The notes: generated by a model not told the origin, from the letters alone. Counted from the first letter of the stretch, positions 15,983 to 24,957 are shown. The stretch is DNA of 61,488 nucleotides from Clostridiales bacterium (GCA_019420275.1 JAHZHN010000013.1:1-61488); one strand, 5' to 3'. A program made the numbers and translations.

Positions 15983-18010
15983 TTACAAATTGTGCGCCAG
16001 GCTGATCTGCTTTTCCAGCCTGCTGTTTTTGATTGCCGAAAAATCAAATCCTTCTTCTTCCAGTTCCTTTACGGCATCTGCCGCCTGCTTCATAATATCC
16101 GCGTCATTATATACATCCGCAAGAACAAAATCCATCATTCCACTTTGTCGTACACCAAAAAAATCTCCTGGTCCTCTCAGCTTCAGGTCTTCATTGGCAA
16201 TATAAAACCCGTCATTGGATTTGTTCAGGACTTCCAGACGTTTCATCGTCTCCTTTTTCTTTGATCCCGTCATAAAAATGCAGTATGACTGATATTTCCC
16301 ACGCCCGACTCGGCCCCGCAGCTGATGCAGCTGTGCCAGCCCGAATCTTTCTGCATTTTCTACCATCATGACCGTAGCATTAGGAACATTGACCCCCACT
16401 TCGACTACAGTAGTGGACACAAGAACCTGTATCTTCCCATCAGAAAAATCATCCATTATCTGCTGCTTTTCTTTCGCTTTCATCCTCCCATGAAGGCATC
16501 CGATCTGAATAGACGGCGGCAGATGATTTCGCAGCATGCCAGCATACTGAATGACATTTTCTCCTTCCATCGCTTCACTTTCTTCCACCATCGGACATAT
16601 CACATAAGCCTGCCTGCCTTCTCTTACCTGCTTTTCAATAAAACGGTATGCCACTGGCCGATAGCTGGTATTGACCACACAGTTTTTGATCGGAAGCCGA
16701 TTTGCCGGCACCTCATCAATCAAGGACACATCCAAATCTCCATACAAAATAATCGCAAGAGTTCTTGGAATTGGCGTAGCGCTCATCACAAGAACATGCG
16801 GTCTTTCCCCTTTCAAGGACAGGCTTTCTCTCTGGCGCACTCCAAAACGATGCTGCTCATCCGTAATCACCAAGGCAAGCTTATCATATTCTGCTTTTTC
16901 CTGAATCAGAGCATGCGTTCCTATAATAATATCTGCCTGATGGTTCTTCATTTTCTCGTAAGTCTCCCGCTTTTCCCTGGCTTTTGTTGACCCGGTCAGC
17001 AGGACTGTTCGTACACCATAAGGTGAAAGTAATTCCTGAAACGTCTCATAATGCTGATTTGCCAGCACCTCTGTGGGTGCCATCAAAACCCCCTGATATC
17101 CTGCCTTTGCACACATCAAAAGCAAAATGACTGCCAGAATTGTCTTGCCGGATCCTACATCGCCCTGAACCAGGCGATTCATCACCTTTCCAGAAGAAAG
17201 GTCCTGCTTCATTTCTTCCAAAGCCCTCTCCTGAGCTCCGGTCAATTTATACGGAAGTGACTGGATTAATTCTCTTGCCTGTGGACATTCAAAAATCGGA
17301 TAGCTGCTTTTTTCTTCCTGATCCTCCGACAACATATGCATGGCAGAAATAAAAATAAAAAATTCATCAAAAATCAGCCTCTTTTTTGCCTGAATCAAAG
17401 TACTTTTCGACTCTGGAAAATGAATGTTCCAAAGTGCCTGTCCATAATCCATAGGATGATACTTTTCCACGATTTGTTCAGGAAGATATTCCGGTATCTG
17501 CAAAATATAGTCTTTTGCCTGTGCCACTGCCTTGGAAACCTGTTTGTTGGTCAGGCCTGAAGTCAATGGGTATACGGGCTGCAGAGTTTCCTGTTTTTCC
17601 TTATAATCCTCTGGTTCTGAAATTTCCGGATGTTCTATGCAAAGCCGTCCGTTTTTAAAGACCGGCGTTCCGGTAAAAACATAATCTTGCCCACGGTGAA
17701 GCTGCTTTTTTAAATATGGCATATTAAACCAGCTGAGACTTAATACACCTGTTTCATCTTTTCCAAGACAAGTTACAATCTTCATCCTTTTTACATATCT
17801 GATATGAATCTCAGAAGTAATCCTCACCATAACAGAAGCCCTCTGGCCGATTTCAAGATCGCTGATTGAAACCGGATCATCGTATGTCAGATAATATCTT
17901 GGATACATACTGATCAAACTGTCTACTTTGCGTACGCCCATTCTGGCAAATGCTGCTGCTGTCTTCTCTCCAATGCCTTTTAATTCAATCAAATTCGTCA
18001 TTCCATCCAT
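15983..18010 (-). CDS. recG: ATP-dependent DNA helicase RecG
   Basis: Branch-migration helicase that remodels stalled forks and Holliday junctions. At 675 residues it has the N-terminal wedge/OB domain (to about 200), then the helicase core: GDVGSGKT, DEQHRFGVRQR, SATPIPRTLA and the C-terminal QLRGRVGRG. Length and motif order are normal. AGGAG precedes the start. In Bacillus recG also follows the fakA homologue yloV, as here, though a strong terminator separates them in this genome. Confidence 0.97.
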   Translation of the reverse strand: MDGMTNLIELKGIGEKTAAAFARMGVRKVDSLISMYPRYYLTYDDPVSISDLEIGQRASVMVRITSEIHIRYVKRMKIVTCLGKDETGVLSLSWFNMPYLKKQLHRGQDYVFTGTPVFKNGRLCIEHPEISEPEDYKEKQETLQPVYPLTSGLTNKQVSKAVAQAKDYILQIPEYLPEQIVEKYHPMDYGQALWNIHFPESKSTLIQAKKRLIFDEFFIFISAMHMLSEDQEEKSSYPIFECPQARELIQSLPYKLTGAQERALEEMKQDLSSGKVMNRLVQGDVGSGKTILAVILLLMCAKAGYQGVLMAPTEVLANQHYETFQELLSPYGVRTVLLTGSTKAREKRETYEKMKNHQADIIIGTHALIQEKAEYDKLALVITDEQHRFGVRQRESLSLKGERPHVLVMSATPIPRTLAIILYGDLDVSLIDEVPANRLPIKNCVVNTSYRPVAYRFIEKQVREGRQAYVICPMVEESEAMEGENVIQYAGMLRNHLPPSIQIGCLHGRMKAKEKQQIMDDFSDGKIQVLVSTTVVEVGVNVPNATVMMVENAERFGLAQLHQLRGRVGRGKYQSYCIFMTGSKKKETMKRLEVLNKSNDGFYIANEDLKLRGPGDFFGVRQSGMMDFVLADVYNDADIMKQAADAVKELEEEGFDFSAIKNSRLEKQISLAHNL

Positions 18011-18081
18011 TCTGCTTTGCTCCTATCTGTCACCATTGGATTCTTCCTCCTTCATCAAAAATTCTTCCTGTCTGTTAAAAA

Positions 18082-18128
18082 GAGGAAGCAGCAAAACGGA
18101 TCTGCCAAAATCCGCTTTTCCCTTCCTC
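18082..18128 (-). terminator. Terminator between fakA and recG
   Basis: On the minus strand GAGGAAG pairs with CTTCCTC and an inner AAAAGCGGAT pairs with ATCCGTTTT, followed by TTTTTAA. It starts about 19 nt after the fakA stop. Confidence 0.75.
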
Positions 18129-18146
18129 ATAAATACCAGCTGTCTT

Positions 18147-19799
18147 TTATTCCACGGACATCAGAAAATAATAAATTGGCTGTCCCCCATATTCCAGCTG
18201 TACATCACAGTCCGGATATTTTTCTTCTATCTTCTCTGCCATCTGTCTGGCATCTTCTTCTTTCACATCTTGTCCATAATAAACACTGATCAGCTCACTA
18301 TCCTCATCCGTCATGTCATCCAGCAAATCCATTGCGACTTTTTCGATGCTTTTGCCTACTTCCCTAATGCCGTCATCATCAATTCCCATAATATCATTCA
18401 CTTTGATTTCCTTTCCTCCCACAGACGTATCTCTCACTGCGTAGGTCACTTCACCAGTTCTGACATTCTCCATCATCTCTGTCATATTGTCCACATTCGT
18501 TTCCACATCTTGTTCCGGTTCAAATCCGATAAAAGCAGAAATTCCCTGAGGAATTGTCTTGGTTGGAATGATAATAATTTTTTTGTCTTCCACAAGAGAC
18601 TGGGCCTGAACTGCCGCAAGAATAATGTTTTTATTGTTCGGAAGAATAAAGATGGTGTCCGCGTTGACCCGATCAACTGCCTCCAGCAGATCCTCCGTAC
18701 TTGGATTCATCGTCTGACCGCCCTCAATCAAACAATCAACTCCCAGATCCCTGAAAATCTGATTCAATCCATCACCAATTGAAACGGCAATAAATCCATA
18801 AGGTTTTCTAGGTTTTGGTTTTTTATTCCCTTCTTTTTCCCCGGATGTTTCCTGAGTCAAACGCAGCCGTTCCTGATGCTCTTCTCTCATATTATCAATT
18901 TTCATACTGGTCAGTTCCCCGTAAGTCAGGCCTTTTTCGATTGCTTTCCCAGGATGATTGGTATGAACATGGACTTTTACAATCTCCTCATCTCCTACAA
19001 CAACCACACAGTCACCAATATCCGTAAGATATGACTTAAAATCCTGTTCTTTCTCATTGCTCCAGGTTTCTCTAAGCATTACAATAAATTCTGTACAGTA
19101 ACCGTAACGGATTTCTTCTTCAGAAATATCTTTTTTCTGAACGGAAACTGCCTTTTGAGATGCTTTTTTCATTTCTTCCAGCTGTATTTTCTTTCCAAGC
19201 ATCACTTCTACTGCTCCCCGCAGAAACTCAACCAGTCCTTGTCCGCCGGAATCCACGACTCCGGCTTCTTTTAAGACCGGAAGCATCTCCGGCGTCCGTT
19301 CCAGTACCTTTTGGGCTTCTTCTAAAACAATCCGGGCAAATTCTTCAAAATTCTCTTCCTGACGAGCTGCATTTACTGCTGTATCCGCCGCTGCCCTGGC
19401 CACTGTAAGGATGGTTCCTTCTTTCGGCTTCATTACAGCCTTGTATGCCGTGTCTGCGGCATATTTAAACCCTGCCGCTGCAGCTTTGGTAGTCAACGCC
19501 GGTTCGTCTTTAACTCCTTTATAAAATCCCCGGAACAGCTGTGATAAAATAACTCCTGAGTTTCCCCTGGCGCCCCGAAGAGAACCGCTGGACAGTCCCC
19601 TGGTAATTTCTTTAATGGAAAGTTCCGCGCCGGCAACTTCTTTGGCCGCCGCCATAGCTGTCATAGTCATGTTTGTTCCTGTATCTCCATCCGGAACAGG
19701 AAAAACATTCAGCTCATTAATATATTCTTTCTGTGCCTCAAGACGCTCGGCACCACCGATCAACATCTTCTGCAGCAAAGACGCATCTATCTGTTTCAT
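18147..19799 (-). CDS. fakA: Fatty acid kinase catalytic subunit FakA-like (DAK2 domain, YloV)
   Basis: A 550-residue DAK2-fold protein. The N-terminal kinase domain has INELNVFPVPDGDTGTNM and the GSLRGARGNSGVILSQ block; the C-terminal half is the YloV/DegV-like partner domain. In Staphylococcus FakA phosphorylates fatty acids held by FakB so they can enter phospholipids. I see no FakB in the window. Start at 19799 (MKQIDAS) is favoured by GGAGG 9 nt upstream, rather than the ATG at 19814. It forms a two-gene unit with the Asp23 gene, as in Bacillus yloU-yloV. Confidence 0.9.
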   Translation of the reverse strand: MKQIDASLLQKMLIGGAERLEAQKEYINELNVFPVPDGDTGTNMTMTAMAAAKEVAGAELSIKEITRGLSSGSLRGARGNSGVILSQLFRGFYKGVKDEPALTTKAAAAGFKYAADTAYKAVMKPKEGTILTVARAAADTAVNAARQEENFEEFARIVLEEAQKVLERTPEMLPVLKEAGVVDSGGQGLVEFLRGAVEVMLGKKIQLEEMKKASQKAVSVQKKDISEEEIRYGYCTEFIVMLRETWSNEKEQDFKSYLTDIGDCVVVVGDEEIVKVHVHTNHPGKAIEKGLTYGELTSMKIDNMREEHQERLRLTQETSGEKEGNKKPKPRKPYGFIAVSIGDGLNQIFRDLGVDCLIEGGQTMNPSTEDLLEAVDRVNADTIFILPNNKNIILAAVQAQSLVEDKKIIIIPTKTIPQGISAFIGFEPEQDVETNVDNMTEMMENVRTGEVTYAVRDTSVGGKEIKVNDIMGIDDDGIREVGKSIEKVAMDLLDDMTDEDSELISVYYGQDVKEEDARQMAEKIEEKYPDCDVQLEYGGQPIYYFLMSVE

Positions 19800-19816
19800 G
19801 TTTTCTGCCTCCATCT

Positions 19817-20173
19817 TTATCCTATATCTTTTACGCTTTCCACATATATATTAATTCCTTCAACCTCTAGGCTTGTGAATTCTTCTACTCGATACTTCAC
19901 TGATTCCATTAGATTATTCACAACCGCAGAAATTGAAACCCCATAAGATACGATGATGTGAAACTCTATGGTAATCTTATTCTCCTTTACCGAAACAAAA
20001 ACACCTTTCCGAATATTGTCTCTCGTGAGCAGCTTTACAATCCCATCTTTTACGTTCACCATTGCCATGCCGACGATTCCGAAACATCCAAGGGCACAGA
20101 TTCCGGCATATTTTGCGATTACCTGGTTATCAATGGTGATCTCCCCATTCTTTGTCTTTATAGAACCTTTCAT
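19817..20173 (-). CDS. yloU: Asp23/Gls24 family envelope stress protein (YloU-like)
   Basis: A 118-residue DUF322 protein with the typical ITIDNQVIAKYAGICALGCFGIVGM start and FHIIVSYGVSISAVVNNLMESVKYRVE near the end. Family members are small cell-envelope-associated proteins of uncertain role, almost always upstream of fakA. GGAGG precedes the ATG. A TATAAT at 20206-20211 suggests a promoter 33 nt upstream, with no good -35 but with an inverted repeat in its place. Confidence 0.92.
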   Translation of the reverse strand: MKGSIKTKNGEITIDNQVIAKYAGICALGCFGIVGMAMVNVKDGIVKLLTRDNIRKGVFVSVKENKITIEFHIIVSYGVSISAVVNNLMESVKYRVEEFTSLEVEGINIYVESVKDIG

Positions 20174-20220
20174 TATAATTACCTCCAGCCAAGAATTATA
20201 AGATGATTATACCTTATCCC

Positions 20221-20263
20221 ACAAGGTGCGTCCAGTCCCGAACATCCCTCAGGACGCACTTGT
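20221..20263. repeat. Inverted repeat upstream of the yloU -10
   Basis: ACAA-G-GTGCGTCC (20221-20233) pairs with GGACGCAC-TTGT (20252-20263), a 12-bp stem with one bulge and an 18-nt loop. It ends about 10 nt upstream of the TATAAT at 20206-20211 and covers the place where a -35 would be. An operator for yloU-fakA is possible; no U-tract supports a terminator. Confidence 0.55.
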
Positions 20264-20313
20264 TTCCTTGTAAGTATCCCTCTTTTTCTGAAAAAATAAA
20301 AACAAATTTTATC

Positions 20314-20342
20314 TTGATTTTTAGAAAACTATCTGTTAGAAT
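20314..20342 (+). promoter_or_regulatory. Sigma-A promoter of rpmB
   Basis: TTGATT (20314-20319), 17 nt, TAGAAT (20337-20342), giving an untranslated leader of about 50 nt before rpmB. A GGAGG ribosome site lies at 20391-20395. Confidence 0.65.
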
Positions 20343-20401
20343 GAAATAGTTGTCGAGCCCGGAATGAACATGGGAGAAGATTTGAAGAAGGAGGTGCTAA
20401 C

Positions 20402-20587
20402 ATGGCAAAATGTGCTATTTGCGGAAAAGGCGCTCATTTTGGAAATGCAGTCAGTCACTCACATAGAAGATCAAACAAAATGTGGAAATCAAATATTAAA
20501 TCCGTAAAGGTGAAAGTTAACGGCGGAGCAAAGAAAATGTACGTTTGTACTTCTTGCTTAAGATCTGGTAAGGTTGAACGCGCCTAA
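20402..20587 (+). CDS. rpmB: 50S ribosomal protein L28
   Basis: Ribosomal protein of 61 residues beginning MAKCAICGKGAHFGNAVSHS. Two CxxC pairs (CAICG and CTSC) make it the zinc-binding form. A strong GGAGG precedes the ATG. It stands alone on the plus strand with its own promoter and terminator, divergent from yloU-fakA, as in Bacillus. Confidence 0.97.
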   Translation: MAKCAICGKGAHFGNAVSHSHRRSNKMWKSNIKSVKVKVNGGAKKMYVCTSCLRSGKVERA

Positions 20588-20616
20588 TCACTTTGATTTG
20601 TTTAATATAAAACCAC

Positions 20617-20649
20617 AAAGAGTTGGATAAGCCATCCGGCTCTTTTTTA
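20617..20649 (+). terminator. Terminator of rpmB
   Basis: AAAGAGTTGGAT pairs with ATCCGGCTCTTT through two G-U pairs, with a 5-nt loop and a T-run at 20643-20648. It lies 30 nt after the rpmB stop. Confidence 0.8.
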
Positions 20650-20667
20650 TTTCACAAAAATATATTA

Positions 20668-20805
20668 TCAGTAAAAGAAGAGACAGTATCCCATAATTAC
20701 ACACACAATACACATAATAATTTGTGTAAAATCATGACTGATAAATAATCCGGTTGCCAGTCCTATGCCAAAAAAGCAAATCGCAATCGCACAAACTCTT
20801 TTCAT
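20668..20805 (-). CDS. Small hydrophobic protein of 45 residues
   Basis: Short reading frame starting MKRVCAIAICFFGIGLATGL and ending with GYCLFFY. It is preceded by AGGTGGG 4 nt before the ATG. Two hydrophobic stretches (about 4-20 and 28-44) with a polar turn containing SHDF suggest two membrane segments or one hairpin. It follows gerW on the same strand but a terminator lies between, so it is probably transcribed alone. Function unknown; the good ribosome site and membrane-like pattern favour a real gene. Confidence 0.6.
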   Translation of the reverse strand: MKRVCAIAICFFGIGLATGLFISHDFTQIIMCIVCVIMGYCLFFY

Positions 20806-20863
20806 GTTCCCACCTGCCGCTGATCTAATTATTTCCTACTACAAGCATATGCACAAAAAAGCA

Positions 20864-20887
20864 AAAAGAGTCCTTTCGGACTCTTTT
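20864..20887 (-). terminator. Terminator of gerW
   Basis: A perfect 10-bp stem (AAAAGAGTCC/GGACTCTTTT) with a 4-nt loop ends in a T-run on the minus strand and overlaps the gerW stop codon. Confidence 0.8.
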
Positions 20888-21266
20888 ATTCTTTCTCTTT
20901 TTCCAAATCTTCCACGATATCTTCCAGCGTCTCTTCCTTTTTTGTAAATTTATCAATTACATCCGGCACCATATCAAGAAGCTTCACAATCGTTTCCTGA
21001 TTCTTTACGTTGACAAGTTTTGTCTGTCCATCTCGGATTACAAGGACTGCGCTCGGCGTAAGCTTGCCGCCGATTCCGCCGCCGCTTCGGTTCTTCTTAT
21101 CTGCTTCAAAAGCCCCTGCTCCCATTCCAAAAGAAACATCCACCAATGGCAGTATGATGGTATCTTTAATATAAATTGGTTCTCCGACTACTGTTTTGGA
21201 AGTCAGGAATCCTTCCATTCCCTGGAACAGAGAACTTACTGTTTCATTAAATTTTTCTTTTCCCAT
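20886..21266 (-). CDS. gerW: Sporulation protein GerW (YtfJ)
   Basis: A 126-residue protein of the GerW family, linked to spore germination in B. subtilis. It shows the hallmark order: an amphipathic N-terminus, VVGEPIYIKDTIILPLVDVSFGMG, then glycine-rich GGGIGGKLTPSAVLVI and a C-terminal LLDMVPDVIDKF. GTAGGAGG precedes the ATG. It follows the ytfI-like gene by 4 nt, the same pairing as Bacillus ytfI-ytfJ. Confidence 0.92.
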   Translation of the reverse strand: MGKEKFNETVSSLFQGMEGFLTSKTVVGEPIYIKDTIILPLVDVSFGMGAGAFEADKKNRSGGGIGGKLTPSAVLVIRDGQTKLVNVKNQETIVKLLDMVPDVIDKFTKKEETLEDIVEDLEKEKE

Positions 21267-21270
21267 AACA

Positions 21271-22215
21271 TCAACCTCCTACTATCTTTACTGCCCGGTC
21301 TTTCTGCCGGATCAGATCCTTATCACGATAAACATCCCATACAAGTTTCAGTATTTTATAACGTCTGATTCGTCCAGCCACCAGAACTTCCCCCTCCAGA
21401 ACCTTACGGTTAAAATCTGGCATTACATCCAGACGATCGCCGTACAGCGGCATAGCAGCAGCAATCCAGCCAAGTACTTTCCCCGTATCCGCCGGATCCT
21501 CCAGACCGAATACAATCTTGCCCTCCAGCTTCTGAGGCATCAGATATCCTGCTCCCCGCAGCAAATACCCCTTAATTCTCACTACAGCTGCCCTCAGCTG
21601 CTCATCTTCTAAAAGATGCAGGATCGATCTTCCTTTTTGTGTTAGTCTCTTTATCCTGCTTAAAATATTTTTCCCTTTATTATAACACTTTTTTAAAAAA
21701 TCTACGAATCTTTCAAAGATTTTTTTTCGTGATTTTTCTGTCGGACCAGGAATCTCCTCTTCCAGCACCACATCTTCCGGCTCTTCCTCATTCCAGGCAA
21801 GATCGAGAATATCAGTCACCGGGCCTTCCGGCTCTGGTTCGGGCTTAGTAAAATCACCTGAAAACCGTTCTTTTAAATCTGTGGAACTTTCAGACTTTTT
21901 TACCTCTTCTTTTTTTTCTGCTTCCTCCACAACAGAAGCTTTTTTTTCTCGGCCAAGCAACGACCACTTTTGGGGATCTGTCCGGTAAATTGGAATTCCC
22001 ATGACTCTCACTGCCACATCCAGCTTTTCTTCATAAGATGCCTTCACTCCAAATAACGGAAACGCCCATCGAACCCTTGCTTTCACATGCGGTCTTCCAT
22101 CAAATTCTGCCTCCAGACGATAAGCAATCGGACAGATCAGGAAAACCGCAAGAATAACCAGCGGAATTAAAATGATAATGCCTATAATTTTTAAAATCAA
22201 AAAAATGATCGTCAT
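21271..22215 (-). CDS. ytfI: DUF2953 protein (YtfI-like)
   Basis: A 314-residue protein with one strongly hydrophobic N-terminal segment (MTIIFLILKIIGIIILIPLV), a beta-rich stretch (EAEFDGRPHVKARVRWAFPLFGV), a charged low-complexity middle (about 95-165) and the DUF2953 C-terminal domain. In Bacillus the partner ytfI is a sporulation-linked gene of unknown biochemistry. Start set at 22215 by GGAGAAG upstream; it overlaps the preceding gene's stop by 4 nt (ATGA), so the two are coupled. Confidence 0.85.
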   Translation of the reverse strand: MTIIFLILKIIGIIILIPLVILAVFLICPIAYRLEAEFDGRPHVKARVRWAFPLFGVKASYEEKLDVAVRVMGIPIYRTDPQKWSLLGREKKASVVEEAEKKEEVKKSESSTDLKERFSGDFTKPEPEPEGPVTDILDLAWNEEEPEDVVLEEEIPGPTEKSRKKIFERFVDFLKKCYNKGKNILSRIKRLTQKGRSILHLLEDEQLRAAVVRIKGYLLRGAGYLMPQKLEGKIVFGLEDPADTGKVLGWIAAAMPLYGDRLDVMPDFNRKVLEGEVLVAGRIRRYKILKLVWDVYRDKDLIRQKDRAVKIVGG

Positions 22216-22529
22216 AATTCTTCTCCACAAAAATATTCTACAGCTTCCTTTACTTGATCTGCACATATTAGATCCTGCACAATCCGTTTTGTCATTATCA
22301 GAGCATCTTCCCATCCAATCGCCAGACCAACAATCACAATGTCCTCCCCCTGATAGAAATCAGAAAGCAGCTCATTATATTCATAAATCTCCAAAAATGC
22401 AGAGTTCCACAAAGGCAAGGTAACACAATATAAAAAAGGAATACTTTTCTGTTTTTGGATTCTTTTTATGATCTGTTTTTCTTTTCTGTGCAATATTTCT
22501 GATATGTATGCATTTTTTGAAATTATCAT
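22212..22529 (-). CDS. Conserved-looking protein of unknown function upstream of ytfI
   Basis: A 105-residue soluble protein starting MIISKNAYISEILHRKEK with GGTGGG upstream. It has a basic helical N-terminus, a central hydrophobic strand (LYCVTLPLWNSAFLEIYEY) and an acidic end (EAVEYFCGEEL). I do not recognise a family. It overlaps ytfI by ATGA and so very probably belongs to the ytfI-gerW sporulation operon. An ATG at 22550 is possible but has no ribosome site. Role unknown. Confidence 0.7.
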   Translation of the reverse strand: MIISKNAYISEILHRKEKQIIKRIQKQKSIPFLYCVTLPLWNSAFLEIYEYNELLSDFYQGEDIVIVGLAIGWEDALIMTKRIVQDLICADQVKEAVEYFCGEEL

Positions 22530-22548
22530 TTTTCCCACCCGATAAAAC

Positions 22549-22580
22549 AAAATGAGGATGTAGCGCTACATCCCCATTTT
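22549..22580 (-). terminator. Terminator of pyk
   Basis: A nearly perfect 16-bp palindrome (one G-U) begins 19 nt after the pyk stop and ends in TTTTG on the minus strand. It separates pyk from the sporulation operon. Confidence 0.75.
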
Positions 22581-22598
22581 AACACATATTTATGTCGA

Positions 22599-24029
22599 TT
22601 ATTCACCAATTTTAACAACTTTCAGCATATTTGTCACTCCGCCGCGGCGATCTGCGACTCCGCCTCCTGTAAGAACTAAAACATCGTTGTTATCCGCAAC
22701 GCCTGCTTCTAATACGATTTCTGTTGCTTCATCCAGAATTTCCTGTGTTGTATTTGCTTTATGAGATAAGAATGGACGAACACCCCAGTATAACTGCATC
22801 TTACGAACAACTGCAGGATCTGGAGAAAGACCTATGATCTGAGCATCTGGTTTAAACTTAGATACGATTCTCGCCGTAAATCCTGACATGCTGGATGCAA
22901 GGATACATTTTGCATTTACATTTGTTGCTGTCTGCACTGCAGCATAGGCAACAGCAGCAGAAATTCCTCTGTGAACATAAACAGAGCGGAAATTGTTAAC
23001 TTTTGCATCTAAATGAAGTTCGGTAGAAATAGCGATCTGATTCATCATACGCACAGCTTCTACCGGATGTTTTCCTTTAGCTGTTTCACCAGACAGCATG
23101 ATTGCGTCTGTTCCGTCATAGATTGCATTTGCTACGTCTGTAACTTCTGCACGTGTTGGACGAGGATTGCGGATCATAGAATCCAGCATCTGTGTTGCTG
23201 TTACAACTGGCTTGAACGCATTGTTACATTTCTTGATGATTGCTTTCTGTAAGAATGGTACTTCTTCTGCCGGAATTTCTACTCCAAGGTCACCCCTTGC
23301 AATCATGACTCCATCTGATGCATCAATGATCGCATCGATATTTTCAACACCTTCAATATTTTCAATCTTGGAAATAACACCTACATCCATTCCATGAGCT
23401 TCAACGATTGACTTGATTTCTTTTACCGCATCTGCATTACGGATAAAGGAAGCAGCAATAAAATCAATTCCATTTTCCAAACCGAATTCAATGTCTGCTT
23501 TATCTTTTTCTGTAATAGATGGAAGATTTACTTTTACATTTGGTACATTGACACCTTTACGGCTTCCAAGCATACCTCCATTTTTTACAGTACAAATAAC
23601 ATCTGTTCCGTCTTTGATCTCATCCACACGAAGTTCAATCAGTCCGTCATCAATCAGGATCGTATTGCCTGCTTCAACATCCTGAGGAAGTTCTTCGTAT
23701 GTAACACTTACGATTTCCTCTGTTCCTTCTACATCTCTGGTTGTTAATATAAATTTCTGATCTTCTTTTAATTCTACATCGTCTTCACCTGCCAGCAATC
23801 CTGTACGGATTTCCGGTCCTTTAGTATCCAGAAGAATAGCAATCGGAAGATTCAGTTCTTCTCTGAATTTCTTAATTCTCTTAATTCTTCCCAGCTGTTC
23901 CTCATGATCTCCATGAGAAAAGTTCAGGCGGGCAATATCCATTCCTTCCTGCATAAGCTGTTTTAATACAGCATCATCATCTGTTGCAGGTCCCATTGTA
24001 CAAATAATTTTTGTCTTCTTCGTTAGCAT
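22599..24029 (-). CDS. pyk: Pyruvate kinase
   Basis: Final ATP-forming step of glycolysis. At 476 residues it is the short form without the C-terminal PEP-utiliser domain found in Bacillus Pyk. Key blocks: TKIICTMGPATDD, DTKGPEIRTG, the MARGDLG-type signature as MIARGDLGVEIP, and VTATQMLDSMIRNPRPTRAE. Start at 24029 is fixed by TAAAGGAGAC upstream. It is last of a corA-rhomboid-pyk row, 41 nt after the rhomboid-like gene, so it may share the corA promoter or use its own. Confidence 0.96.
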   Translation of the reverse strand: MLTKKTKIICTMGPATDDDAVLKQLMQEGMDIARLNFSHGDHEEQLGRIKRIKKFREELNLPIAILLDTKGPEIRTGLLAGEDDVELKEDQKFILTTRDVEGTEEIVSVTYEELPQDVEAGNTILIDDGLIELRVDEIKDGTDVICTVKNGGMLGSRKGVNVPNVKVNLPSITEKDKADIEFGLENGIDFIAASFIRNADAVKEIKSIVEAHGMDVGVISKIENIEGVENIDAIIDASDGVMIARGDLGVEIPAEEVPFLQKAIIKKCNNAFKPVVTATQMLDSMIRNPRPTRAEVTDVANAIYDGTDAIMLSGETAKGKHPVEAVRMMNQIAISTELHLDAKVNNFRSVYVHRGISAAVAYAAVQTATNVNAKCILASSMSGFTARIVSKFKPDAQIIGLSPDPAVVRKMQLYWGVRPFLSHKANTTQEILDEATEIVLEAGVADNNDVLVLTGGGVADRRGGVTNMLKVVKIGE

Positions 24030-24069
24030 AATAGTCTCCTTTAACCTCATATATATTAAAATTAATAAC

Positions 24070-24945
24070 TCACTTCTTCACATGCTTATGAGTAAACAAA
24101 TGATCCTGACAGTATTCATAGTCCCCATCGCACTTAGAACAATACCGAAATTCCAGGGTCGGATCATCAAGTTCCGTCCTGTGGCAGACCGCACATTCAT
24201 GCATAGCGCCATTTCTCTTCCGGCCGTTCTGCGGCATTGTCTTTGTCTTAAATTCCTTCTTTCTACGCCGATTTGCAGTATTTCTTGCAAATGCTGCTCC
24301 TTTGCTGCGAATCTTCTTCATAGAAAAGAAGAACAGCAGGAAATTCAGCAGTGCAACCACTATAGATACTTTAACCGAAATTCCGGCAGCTGTAAAGCCT
24401 GATGTCAGAAAAACATAAGCAAGGTATATTCCATCCAGCACCGCAAGCCATTTGACTCGGATTGGGAAAATCATATAAAAATATACCCGCATATCCGGAA
24501 ACATCATAGCATAGGCTAAAAACAGCGTCATATTCAGATAAAAAGTATCCATACTTACGGAGGCAGCTGCTATCTCCCCATAAGCAAAATACAATACCGC
24601 ATATGTAAGGAACGATCCGAGGATGGTTCCCAACACTCCAATAAAATAATACATATTAAAACGGAAACTTCCCCACACCTGTTCCAGCGATGCCGCCAGT
24701 GAATAATAAAACAACAGTACAAAAACAATAAAGATCAGACTGCTGTCAGGTCCCATCAGCAGGAACGTTGCAATCCTCCATACCTGACCATGCAAAATCA
24801 GATAAGGATTCAGTGTCAGCAAGGAGGCGATTCCCGGCATCATCAGCCGAAGAATATAACCAATCGCGTACATGGCAACGATGATCATCGGCAGATTCGA
24901 AATCGCATATTTTCCAAATTTTTCTTCCAATTTATTCAGCCACAT
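24070..24945 (-). CDS. Rhomboid-fold membrane protein with C-terminal zinc ribbon; no protease dyad
   Basis: A 291-residue protein with about six membrane segments in a rhomboid/Derlin-like layout: an N-terminal segment, a loop with LNPYLILHGQVWRIATFLLMG (the rhomboid L1 region ends in WR), then segments to about residue 205. The GxSG serine motif and partner histidine of active rhomboids are absent; FFPDM-like MMFPDMRVYFY resembles Derlin or pseudo-rhomboids. The C-terminus (about 248-285) has CxxC, CxxC and CxxH groups, a probable zinc ribbon facing the cytoplasm. Co-directional with corA and pyk. Function unknown. Confidence 0.75.
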   Translation of the reverse strand: MWLNKLEEKFGKYAISNLPMIIVAMYAIGYILRLMMPGIASLLTLNPYLILHGQVWRIATFLLMGPDSSLIFIVFVLLFYYSLAASLEQVWGSFRFNMYYFIGVLGTILGSFLTYAVLYFAYGEIAAASVSMDTFYLNMTLFLAYAMMFPDMRVYFYMIFPIRVKWLAVLDGIYLAYVFLTSGFTAAGISVKVSIVVALLNFLLFFFSMKKIRSKGAAFARNTANRRRKKEFKTKTMPQNGRKRNGAMHECAVCHRTELDDPTLEFRYCSKCDGDYEYCQDHLFTHKHVKK

Positions 24946-24957
24946 ATTGAACCTTTC

